Source: Rosa chinensis
Lineage: Eukaryota; Streptophyta; Magnoliopsida; Rosales; Rosaceae
Assembly: GCF_002994745.2 (NCBI RefSeq)
Contig: NW_020126836.1
Coordinates: forward strand, 1-64,000
Direction: 5' to 3'
DNA: 64,000 nt
The first letter of the stretch is position 1, and each line of letters starts with the position of its first letter. Below, piece after piece: positions 22,880-32,269 of this stretch. The position numbers and the translations under genes are program-made. The notes under the pieces were generated by a model that did not search any database, was not told the origin of the DNA, and saw nothing but the letters and a program-made list of their open reading frames with translations.

Positions 22880-23460
22880 ATTAGTGATTCAGTTCGGCAT
22901 ACATCTAGTTTTCAGTCTGCAAAATATAGTTACCTCGCTGATATCAGTATCGCACTTCCCACCATCTTTTGAATTTGTTATATTAAAGGCACCATCTTGG
23001 GCTGGAGTTGTGGATGCTAATAGTGAGATCAAAACCCAAATCAAAAACAATCTGAGCAAGGCCTCCATCTGCCAAACCCCAAATCAGTAACATATATATC
23101 AAATTTCATAGCGATTTTTAAAGTATTTGTTGGAAAAACTGAACAAATACCTTTCTCTTGGAAGCTTTGGAGATGACCTCTGTCGCACAACTTGGAATTT
23201 TGATCAGAGTGGATCGAAATCCCAAAGGCTCTTCCTCTTCATTATTTTCATTCATCTTTTCCTTTCTCTCCTCTGCCTCTGCTTCCCTTCGATTCTCATC
23301 TCCTTTTTCCTCTTCTCTTATATTTGCACTAACAAAGAGAGAACTGACAGAGAGACTGATAGAGAGAGAACTCGTGGTGGACAGACAGACGACACGCACG
23401 ACGGAGAGAGACGCGGTCGCTGACAGTGCATCGAGTGAGTGTGAGTGCAAGGCTGAGAGG
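22880..23460 (-). pseudogene. Possible two-exon fragment of a secreted protein
   Basis: On the minus strand, 23068 to about 22934 encodes MEALLRLFLIWVLISLLAST then TPAQDGAFNI and DTDISE. That is a good signal peptide with a cleavage site near Ala-Gln, followed by a short mature part. It ends at a donor-like GAG|GTAACT. Just upstream, a separate open stretch (about 23450-23150) ends KIPSCATEVISKASKRK at AAG|GTATTT, and TTTGGCAG|ATG before the Met can act as acceptor, giving an 81-bp intron. The mature start vaguely resembles exopolygalacturonases, but this is weak. No further exon is found before the MITE. It may be a gene fragment carried by the adjacent CACTA-type element. Confidence 0.4.
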
Positions 23461-23619
23461 CTCGATGAGTGGTGAGAGAGATGGTGAGTCCGACCGCGAG
23501 CGATTTGGGAGGGAGAGTGACCTAATTTTTTTAGCTAAGGGGGGGAGCACGGGTTTTGAGTTTTTCAGATAGGTTTGGAGTGTTTTGAGTGGTAAAAATA
23601 AATGCAAATTATTTTTTTG

Positions 23620-23814
23620 TTTGTTTTTTCGGTTGATCAGACAACAGATGTCTTTGTTAGTGTTGTCTGAAATTTCTTAAAATTACCAAATGATGATGTG
23701 TTGGCTGAGTTGAGGTGAGACGACAGGTTTAAAAAATCTGTCGTCTGACTAAGACGACAGCAAAAACTCATGTGTCGTCTGATGACTGTCGTGTGATTAA
23801 GTTATTCTAGTAGT
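23620..23814 (-). mobile_element. Terminal segment of a CACTA-type transposon
   Basis: The minus strand begins CACTACTAGAATAACTTAAT at 23814. It is followed by repeated CAGACGACA/TCGTCTG words in both orientations, about six in 180 bp. This matches the CACTA layout of a CACTA terminus plus short subterminal transposase-binding repeats. I did not find the opposite end. The spliced fragment at 22880-23460 would lie inside the element. Confidence 0.65.
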
Positions 23815-24796
23815 GCATGTACATATGCCCTTCTACTAAGGGATCCCTTTTTTTGGTCTTTTCTAGGGATAGGACATTAGACCAACTTTTCGATCATATA
23901 CAATCTCCAACAAATACATTAACTTATATATGCATACAATACATCAAAATTTTTATGTAAATGTCTTATTTAACATGTTGTCTAACAATCTCCTACTAAA
24001 CTTGACCTTACTTTGAAATTGGTATATGCATATACATGTATCAGTTAGTGAAAGAGTGCAGATTTAGTTTGTATTCCCTTTTTGTTCCAAATTCTATCAA
24101 TCATGTTTGCTGTAAAAAAACCATAGAACAACACAATGAATTAAAGAAGACATTAGTGTTCCATGATCACATTGCAGCAATCAAAATTACATGAATCACC
24201 CTTATCACATCTGACTGTAATCAAGCTCAACTCATACTACCAGCAAAAATGTCATTGCACACAGATTTTAAACCTGTTGACTTTCACACTGATAAAAAAA
24301 TCTGTGGGATTTAGTTTTTAGCAATAGATATCAGTGTGAAATGATCTATTCGACCCTACATGAGCACATGTTGACAATATTGTCACTGAAATCTGTGTGA
24401 CATAGTGTTTTCCACAGATATCCATGTGTCCTAAATATTTAATAGATACAGATATATGTGAGATTCTACACTGATATTTGTGTGTGATAAAAAATATAAT
24501 TTATTAAATAACTTTATACTTACAGATATCTGTAACAAAGTTTTTACACACAGATATCCGTGTATAATAACAAAAATATAATTTATTAAATAATTTTATA
24601 CTCATAGATATCTGTAACAAAGTTTTTACACACAGACATCTGTGTGAATAACAAAAATATAATTTATTAAACAGTTTTATACTTAGAAAATTTTTATTTA
24701 TTTCCCCAAAATTAAAAGATTTATTAGAAAGAATTTGAAAACAAAATATGTGAATAACAATTACTAACAGAAATCAGTGTAAATCACTAATACTTA

Positions 24797-25287
24797 GGCC
24801 CCGTTTGGATGGTAGGAAATTATGGTATGGAATGGGAATAAATTTCATTTTCCATTCAGATGTTCCGTTTGGTTGTAATTAAAGATTGGAAAGGAAATAA
24901 AAAATAAGATTTGACTGGAAATTGACTCCCTCATAAAGCCTGAATAGAATTACCTAGTTAGGGGTGGTATTCTATTTCCATTTCCCACTGTCAAAGGCAA
25001 AATTACATTAATTATCCCTCTAAAAATTTATATTCCCCACCAATATTCTTTATAAATTGATGTACTTTCATTAGTAAAAGGGCGTTATTGAAAATTATAA
25101 TTTCATATTCCATTCTTATGACTTACCAAACACTACAATAGAAATGAAAAATTAATTCCAAAATTTAATTTCTAGTAATATTCCAAACACTCACATGGAA
25201 ATACCAAAACATATTCCATTCCATATCCATCTGGAAAGAAAATAAATCCTTTTCCAATTTTGACATTCCTGCGAACCAAACGGGGCC
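24797..25287. mobile_element. Tourist-type (PIF/Harbinger) MITE, 491 bp
   Basis: Termini GGCCCCGTTTGG and CCAAACGGGGCC, flanked by TTA on both sides (24794-24796 and 25288-25290). This is the classic PIF/Harbinger signature. The interior is AT-rich with an inverted-repeat tendency (CATTCCATACC-like words in both halves). It is inserted within the subterminal repeats of the larger CACTA-like element. Confidence 0.92.
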
Positions 25288-26177
25288 TTATAGAAATCCG
25301 TGTGAGTAAACTATTTACTCAAAGAAATCAGTGTAAATCACAAATACTTACAGAAATCCGTGTGAGTAAACAAATACTCACAGAAATCAGTGTGAGAAAA
25401 TAATCACGCACAGAAATCAGTGTGGATTGAAATGAATTTGATTTACATAAAAACTGCATTTATCTCTTTCTTGCCTTTTAAAATAAAAAAACTTTATTTT
25501 AAAAAAAATTTGAAAAACTTTATTTACTCTTTCTCTTTCGATCTATCCCATCTGCCCTGCACTTGTCTCTTTCTTGCCTTTCAAAACTGAAAAACTCCAT
25601 TTATCTACTCTCCCTCTCTTTCCATCTGCTATGATATTCAAGTGCCGATATCGATCTCCTCTCTTTTTCCACAGCCTATTTCAAATACTCAACTATCCCA
25701 ATCTCAGTCTCATCTCCTTCTAATCAAACAACCAGTCAGAGTAGTCTGTGTGGAATCATGCCTTGTTTGTTGTTGGGCATAGTGGATCGGCTGACTTTCT
25801 TCCTCTCTCTAATGTCTTTGAACCCAAATCCGATCCCCAATTTAAGGAAAAGATAGATTGATATCACTATATCAGGTCTTTTTTTTTATCCCTTATCTCG
25901 ATACACTACTCAAATTCTTATAGGATCTTGAATTGTTTTTAATGTTCTTGGTTACTGTTTTTTGTTGTGGATTGCTTTTGATGTGTAGGTTTATTAAAAT
26001 ATTTGCGAGATCTGGGTTTTGCAGAATCATTGTGAGTAGAAATAGGAGGTGGAGGCATGGATGATTGGTTTTAGTGAGCAGATCTATGCTGATTGGGTTA
26101 TGGCATGGATGATTTCTAATCAAGTAGATCTATCCATTGAAAGTAAGATTCATTGGGTTTATTAGAATTTTTTTTTT

Positions 26178-26760
26178 TTGAAGGGGGGTAGAAGCCCCAT
26201 CAGATGTTATTATTGATGGAATTACTATACCGCGAGGGGGACATAGTGCCTATACCTCGAGTATAATTGCATACATCTTCAAGAAGAACATCCTCAATAA
26301 TAGTGGGAGTCTCCCCAATCCAAACATCGTCAAAATAGGATAAACTAGCAAAGTGTGCTAAACGATGAGCCACACTATTTGCTTCACGATATACATGTCG
26401 ATTTGAACAAAATCAAAAGCACTCATGTACTCTTTGCAATCATCCACAATTCGACCTACCTCGGAGTAGTTCTCATTAGGATTGACCAACACACTAACTA
26501 GCACTGCACAATCTGTTTCCAATTCAACCTCAGACCACCCCTCATGTATGGCAAACAAGAGCCCAGCACAGACAGCTTCCGCTTCCACATGCAATGGAGA
26601 TGTAACAAAAGATAGGGGTCTTGCCAAAGCAACCATACAAGTCCCATCACTATCCCTTGCTACCACACCCAAACCGTACTGCCCAGACTCACTACGATAA
26701 GCCCCATCCACGTGGTGGGCACAACCATCTAGCCTTTGGCCTTCTCCCACCGTTACACTC
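26178..26760 (-). pseudogene. LINE ORF2 RNase H domain and 3' end
   Basis: Contains HVDGAYRSESGQYGLGVVAR (first catalytic Asp), HVEAEAVCAGLLFA (Glu) and ELETDCAVLVSVL (Asp), the order of the RVT_3/RNase H fold. After a further frameshift near 26400 the HVYREANSVAHRLAHFA motif and the rest of the protein run to a stop about 20 bp before the poly-A. It is a pseudogene with two frame breaks. Confidence 0.85.
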
Positions 26761-27645
26761 ATGAGGGTGTACCTTCTGGAATTCCTCCAACCAATGAGCT
26801 GCCCATGCAGCCATGTTCCATGCATTACAACACCTACCCTTCCATGAAATGTGATTTCTTTCACTCCATATAACCCAAATACACGTAAAAAACTTATCCA
26901 CCTGAGCCTTAGTGCATGAATTAACCACCTCACTAATCCAAGTTTGTACCCATGTTCCTGGCTGCATACTTGGTCTAAAGCCAACATTACATGCAGACCA
27001 GAAACACTCCAAAGCTTCACATTTCTTGAACACATGCACATCAGTCTCCACCTCCTTGTTACAAAATAAGCAACAAGGATTTTCAATACGTACCTTCTTA
27101 CGAAGTGCATCTCGTGTAGGCAGTATACCCCGTAGCAATCTCCACACAAAACTCTTCACTTTTGGTGGAACCCTGGCTCTCCAGACTGCCTTCCAGACCT
27201 TATTAGCTTCACTCCCCACTCCGGCAGATGATGACGCGGCCTTGGTATGCGTCTCCAGCATCCTAGCTACATAATAGCCACTCTTAACATTAAACAGTCC
27301 CTTCTTGTCGTAGTGCCACACCTTTTGATCCCCAACCGGCCTCAAACTCAAAGGAATTCCCAAGATTATCTCCCTCTCCCTTTCCGTAAACAACTCTTCA
27401 ATTACAGGTTGAATCCATTCTTGCTGTTCTGAATCAATGAGATCACTCACCAACCAATCTTCTGTACCCACCATGGGTGTGGAGAACGGCTTGAAATTAT
27501 AAGGCAGTGGCAACCAAGGGTCCTCCCACACATAAACATGAGTACCACTACCAATTTGATACCTCAAACCTCGAGCTAACACCTCCCTGCCAGCCTGGAT
27601 ACTCAGCCACGTATACGACATATCTTGTCCAACCTCCGCCTGCAT
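26692..27645 (-). pseudogene. LINE ORF2 C-terminal part: zf-RVT domain
   Basis: An open frame of about 317 codons. It contains FNVKSGYYVARM, WKAVWRARVPPKVKSFVWRL, RGILPTRDALRKK and CLFCNKEVETDVHVFKKC, the zinc-binding zf-RVT region that follows RT in plant non-LTR elements. The RT domain is missing because the copy is truncated just upstream. One frameshift at about 26700-26760 separates it from the RNase H frame. Confidence 0.88.
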
Positions 27646-28326
27646 AAAATCTGAATTTGGGTTTATTAGATTTAAATTTTAACAGTTTCAGTTTTTGATA
27701 ATCTGCTTTGCATTCATGGTCATATTGGGTATTCTCTACCAAAGTTTGAAGTTCTTAATCCATGTCTTTCTTTATTTAGTAATGTTTTACACTGAAGATT
27801 GATTACGGCGTCGGTGAAGATTTTGACCTAGAAGATCTTCCAACAACCTCTTATAACAATTTGGATTTCGATTCTACTGAACCAGAAGATATGCAAGGAC
27901 TATGTTTGTTGATGAATCAGATCTGGGAATAAAAGAAATAATTAGAAGTATTAAAATTTAAAAACGATTTTATTAAAACAAAAACATGGTAAAATTATTT
28001 TCTTTAATACAATTGGACTGATGAAATGTCAAAAATATTTATTTAATATTTAGCCCCCAATTCACACTGATGCATTCTACAAATATATTTTTATCATTGA
28101 TTTGATGGACCTGCATAGAGTTGGGAAGTGGTGGGTGCCGTTATTATAATCCACACTGATTTTTCTATCAGTGGGGGAAGATCAAAGACCACGACAACAA
28201 ATGGAACAGACGTAGCATCTGTGAGTGTGGGGTAGCCATTAGGCTTCCCATACAGATTTTAAGTAGCTATTAGGTTTTATACACACTGATTTCAATCAGT
28301 GTGTATAGCTCTTTTTGCTAGTAATG

Positions 28327-28656
28327 GATCATCATACCATATATATATATATGATATAAGCATGCATAATGTCCTACAAAAATTTTTAATTATATAGAAC
28401 TGAAGCAAATTATATTTCACTTGCTTAATATCTGCTTAATATCATGAATCTGCATATTTGCTGTTTGACAAACAACAATCTGAAATTATACAACTTAATA
28501 ATTAGAAAAGATACACAATGAAGTGAAAACTCAAGAATATAATAATACTTAACTCATTCATTTCGAAAAATCCACAGACTACAATACACGAATAATGAAT
28601 CTGAAGCAACAAAGATCACAAAACACGCCTTTTGCGCAGGTGCGCTTTTTAAATCA
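28327..28656. other. Short AT-rich spacer, nothing recognised
   Basis: Contains a (TA)n run at about 28340-28352 and no open frame of note. It leads into the 3' end of the UGT pseudogene. Confidence 0.5.
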
Positions 28657-29737
28657 TTGGTCCTTGCTAATACAGAATTATTGAATTTTTTTTATCCTCT
28701 GCCTTCTCTTTGTGATAGAAGTTTAGAAACAAAATCATCCAAAGCTTTAACAGAAGACCCCTTTGCTTCACCATCCTCCCCTACAGCTCCACTAATCATC
28801 TCCATAATCTCTCCAGCTCTTCTCCTAATCTCACCTCCTTCCCCACTCTCATCCACCATCAACTCAATCACTCTCCTCACCTCCTTCCCCACTCTCATCC
28901 ACCATCAACTCAATCACTCTCCTTACCTCCTCCGCCACCGCATTACTCTTCACATTCCTCGTCAGCTCCACACTCACACCCATCTCCTCTGCCAACAACT
29001 TCGAGTTAAAAGCCTGCTTCACAGCGAGCGGCCAATTGATGATCGGCACCTCTCTACTCAAGCTCTCCACCATCGAGTTCCACCCACAGTGACTCGATCA
29101 CAAACGTGCGCGTCGCCGTGTGCGACAGTATCTCCAACTGTGGGGCCCAGTTGTGAACCAACAACCCTTGCTTCGTCTCCCTCATTCACTCTTTAAAACG
29201 TTCCGGTAGCTATTCTGATCGGAACTCGCCTTCAAGTCATGCCTTATGACCCAGACAAAAGGCTTCCCGCTCTTTTCCAAACCATTGGCCAACGCCATTA
29301 TCTAGGAGGCACTGATCGTGTTCTGAGAACTAAACAAGATGTAGACCACTGAATCAGAAGCATGCGAGTCAAGCCACTAGATGCATTTCTCGGCTAAAAT
29401 TCCTGATTTCTTGCCGGAGTATTCTTTGCCGGAATATTGAAAGCCATAACACTTAAGGTAGTTCCATAACACTTAATGGACCAAACAGGAACCTTAAGGT
29501 AGTTCCATAACACTTCCAATCCGAGCAACTCGATTTCCTCAATGGTGTTGCATATCCAACCAAAAGAATTCATCGAAAGCGAGAACTACGGCTCGAAATA
29601 TCTCGACCAAGAATTCGTATCGTCGGCGGCTCTTAGATTCGAAAGCAGCTGAGATGGTCTCAAACGGCACCTTTCTGGGAACCCCGGAAAGTGGAACTCC
29701 TGGTCGTCTTAAGATAAACTACGATGAGGGAGATGTT
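28657..29737 (-). pseudogene. Truncated UGT92A-like pseudogene
   Basis: Colinear with the UGT gene at 17301-18300, but only the C-terminal two thirds remain. The end (VKALDDFVSKLLSQREGRG), the helix region (EVRRVIELMVDESGEGGE) and part of the PSPG box (MVESLSREVPIINWPLAVKQ) are readable. Damage includes an inserted base group within the HCGW region (about 29095), a 46-bp tandem duplication at 28832-28923, a local duplication around 29440-29510 (AAGGTAGTTCCATAACACTT twice), several frameshifts and missing PSPG residues. Homology stops abruptly at about 29737, where the functional copy continues into its N-terminal half and this one joins LTR sequence. Its orientation matches the other copies, as expected of a tandem cluster. 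Confidence 0.85.
28832..28923. repeat. Two direct 46-bp repeats inside the UGT pseudogene
   Basis: Copies at 28832-28877 and 28878-28923, nearly identical, both corresponding to a single stretch at about 17450-17495 in the other UGT. 46 is not a multiple of three, so the duplication breaks the frame. Confidence 0.9.
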
Positions 29738-30925
29738 GTCAGTGGCAGTCGAGGTGATTTATTCTCCTCCTCACATGGGTGACAGTCGAGGTCATATTCT
29801 CCTCCTCACATAATCTATGTGTGAGTGGAAGTTGAGGTTATTAGTTCTCCTCCTCGCACAATCTATGTGTGAGTGGCAGTCGAGGGTAGGTAGAGCCTGG
29901 GAGGCTCCATTACCCGTATGGTGATATTTCTTCCCCATATCCTATCATTACTTGACTAGCGGGGCCTAGTCTGATTTCCGTTTAACCAGCGGGGCTGGTC
30001 TTATTCTGTTGAGTATCAGAGTTTCCATCCTTCCTTTCAGTTGTTTGGGACTAGCGGGGCTAGTCAGTTTTCTTGAGCGGAACTCCTTTTGTTTCGTTTT
30101 CCTAAATCAGTGCATGCATCGGGAGATTTTTTTAATAAATTAAATGTGGGAAAGTATAAAATCTCTTTTGTTTAAAATTGCTTATTTTTGTCCACTCACA
30201 TTAACGTGTTTTCAATACTTTCCCCTGGGCCCTTCGGTTTCAAATGCCCAGTTTGCAGGCGAATTAGTGAGGTCGGGTGTACACGGAGTTGAGGCATAGT
30301 CAACAGCATGGCTTCCACGTTTGCCTTTGAGTTAGGTTGTCCTTATTTACCTTTCTATTAGAATTGTTCTGATTACCTATGGAATTTATGTTTTTTTTTA
30401 AGTTGAGGTTTGTGTTTTGTGAATTGGAGATTGATGTTGAGTTGGGGAGCAGGGTGGCTCAAGAAGTATAAGGATGATTTGATTTAGAAGTGTAAATGCT
30501 TTCTACAGGTTTTGGGTAGCCCATTTTAGGGGAAGTTCCGCCAAATTTTTGGTAGAATTTCTTCTAAGGTGGGCCCCGCAGGGCCACTTCGGATTTCAGG
30601 GTGAAATCTGGGGCGGGTCCTGTCATAGTGCCTTTGCAACTTTACGGTAGGAAGCCATTTTTGTGACTTTACCGTTGATAAGGACTTCCGTTGTATAGTT
30701 AACTCTGAGCAGCTTTTACGTTTTATTTTGTTGTTGACAATTTAATTCGTATGCTTTTGTAATATATGACTTTGTGGAGCGGGTCAATATTGACATGGTG
30801 GGTTCAGGGCATCAATATGTAATTGGTTTACAGGTATTTTGTATTGATGACTGAACGGTCACGCATGTATAATTATGGGATTATATATCGATTTTTATTT
30901 GTGTTAAAAATCAGGGGCGTGACAA
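29738..30925 (+). mobile_element. 3' part of a family-2 long LTR, fused to the UGT pseudogene
   Basis: Shares with the unit at 36697-38926 the blocks TTTCCCCTGGGCCCTTCGGTTT, AAATGCCCAGTTTGCAGG, GTTGAGGCATAG, GGTAGAATTTCTTCTAAGGT and GGGGCGGGTCCTGTCA. After that point it continues about 300 bp further to a GGGGCGTGACA end at 30925, with the family-1-like words TATGACTTTGTGGAGC and GTCAATATTGACATGGTG. Its 5' part is missing. It also carries hairpin repeats with a CGGGG loop (29954-30065). Confidence 0.7.
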
Positions 30926-30943
30926 AAGTTTCATTCAAAAATA

Positions 30944-31378
30944 TCATCTTATAAATGCAATTAATATGATTTCTTTATTTTTAACTGAAATTTCCACCGA
31001 AATTGAAACTTTTCTCCAAAATTTCCTTAAATTTGAAGTACCGAAATTTGAAACCTTGAGCAACACAAAAGTACCTGGAGCTAGCCTATTCCTATTACTT
31101 GGGCCCACCTCTTGTCCATGGTCACTTACATTTTCCACGGCTAGTCGCTTTCCTCGAGCATGTGCTCGCCGCCGTGCCAAATAGGCTTGATGTGGTGTAG
31201 AACTCATCGATTGTCGCCATTCTTGATGGCTAGCATGTGCACGCTCTCTATGATCCATTTGTGTCATGCCTGTTCCTATAAAAATATAATAAATTATTAA
31301 TATTTTTTCAAAGGTGTTGCTCGATTCATCTTTCTTTCTATACTTTTCAGCGGCAGATAGCAAAAAGATCTTTAGCAA
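30944..31378 (-). CDS. Unrecognised 144-codon frame, possibly transposon-derived
   Basis: Contains a basic stretch (MDHRERAHASHQEWRQSM, then PHQAYLARRRAHARGKRLA) within an otherwise AT-rich frame. I do not recognise a family with certainty. Basic, repeat-rich N-termini of this style occur in plant Helitron proteins, and a real Helitron helicase fragment lies at 39681, but no link can be shown. The distal part (VSISVEISVKNKEII) looks like chance coding in AT-rich DNA. Confidence 0.3.
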   Translation of the reverse strand: MLKIFLLSAAEKYRKKDESSNTFEKILIIYYIFIGTGMTQMDHRERAHASHQEWRQSMSSTPHQAYLARRRAHARGKRLAVENVSDHGQEVGPSNRNRLAPGTFVLLKVSNFGTSNLRKFWRKVSISVEISVKNKEIILIAFIR

Positions 31379-31554
31379 AGAGGGTAGAAAGTAAATTACA
31401 AATTTTCATATTATGTTATTTTCTTTTAGTTAGAATTGTGTTGATGCCTGACATTTTTTTTTAAATTTTTTTATAATAGTATCATTATTTTTTTTTATTT
31501 GATCTTATTTTGAAAATAGAAAAATTTTTAATTGCTAATTTAAGAAAGGGTTAA

Positions 31555-31790
31555 ATATGATTACTACCCTGTGGTTTTGGTCTAAAATCAATTTAGTCTG
31601 TGAACTTCTAATTTAATCAAAAACACTCCTGCACTTTCTATTTTGATCTAATAGGTCCAGTCTGTTAGTCTTCTGTTAAGTGAGTCCATTAACTCGATGA
31701 CGTGGCTCATGTGGGGCTTATGTTTTATGATGTGGTATTGAGTTGGCATGCATAGTCAGCTTAGGAGTGAATCTCATTATTAGAAATCTA
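31555..31790. repeat. Dispersed repeat with an ACCCTGTGG head
   Basis: Reads GGTTAAATATGATTACTACC then CTGTGGTTTTGGTC, followed by ATCAATTTAGTC and AATAGGTCC. The same order appears at 36553-36696, where a family-2 LTR is inserted in it. Similar gene-free repeats of this style are often Mutator-like; no second terminus is seen here. Confidence 0.5.
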
Positions 31791-32269
31791 TCAAATAAAT
31801 TAATTTTCAACAAATAACTGGAAACGTAATATTACATGATTAGATATCTCCAAAATTCTCTGATATTATCTCTAATTCTAACCATATTACTACTAGGTCA
31901 AGTAATCTAGAGTTTGGGCTAGACATGTATTTTGGATTTACTTGAACAACAAAAACATTATGATTGATAACATATGCTACCAATAATGTGATTAATAAGC
32001 TCGTAAAGGAAATCGTGATCGATAACATAACTTGCAAGATAAATAAAAGGAAAGTCATAAATAACATTGAAAATCCCATTTCCGGAAAATCTTTCATAAA
32101 ACTCAAGATCGTCGAATAAAAAAAATATATTTTTTTTAATTCCGAAAATTAACTCGGAAAACAATTCATCGAAAACCATCAGAAATCATAAAATATACTT
32201 AATTCTGGAATGCTCCTAAAAAATGATTCATAAAATGCAAGTCATGACTAAAACTCAGATCTTAGCAAG
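31791..32269. other. AT-rich stretch, nothing recognised
   Basis: Only short AT-rich frames (31840-32179, hydrophobic by composition). No element end or tandem repeat is seen. Confidence 0.5.

Larger units (their letters stand above)
26167..27656 (-). mobile_element. 5'-truncated LINE with poly-A tail and 14-bp target duplication
   Basis: A minus-strand insertion ending in poly-A (plus-strand T run at 26169-26180). Target duplication TTGGGTTTATTAGA lies at 26153-26166 and 27657-27670. Only the end of ORF2 is present: a Cys/His-rich zf-RVT region, then RNase H. 5' truncation and this size of duplication are typical of target-primed reverse transcription. Confidence 0.9.
24233..28326. mobile_element. 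CACTA-like non-autonomous element hosting a MITE and a LINE
   Basis: The left end reads CATACTACCAGCAAAAATG and the right end is the inverse of CATTACTAGCAAAAAG. Both ends are densely packed with CACACAGATATCTGTGTG-type palindromic words (about 24260-24660, 25290-25430, 28060-28310). No transposase is visible. Two insertions, 24797-25287 and 26167-27656, occupy about half of it. I could not identify a 3-bp target duplication, so assignment to CACTA rests on terminal sequence and subterminal repeats. Confidence 0.6.
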
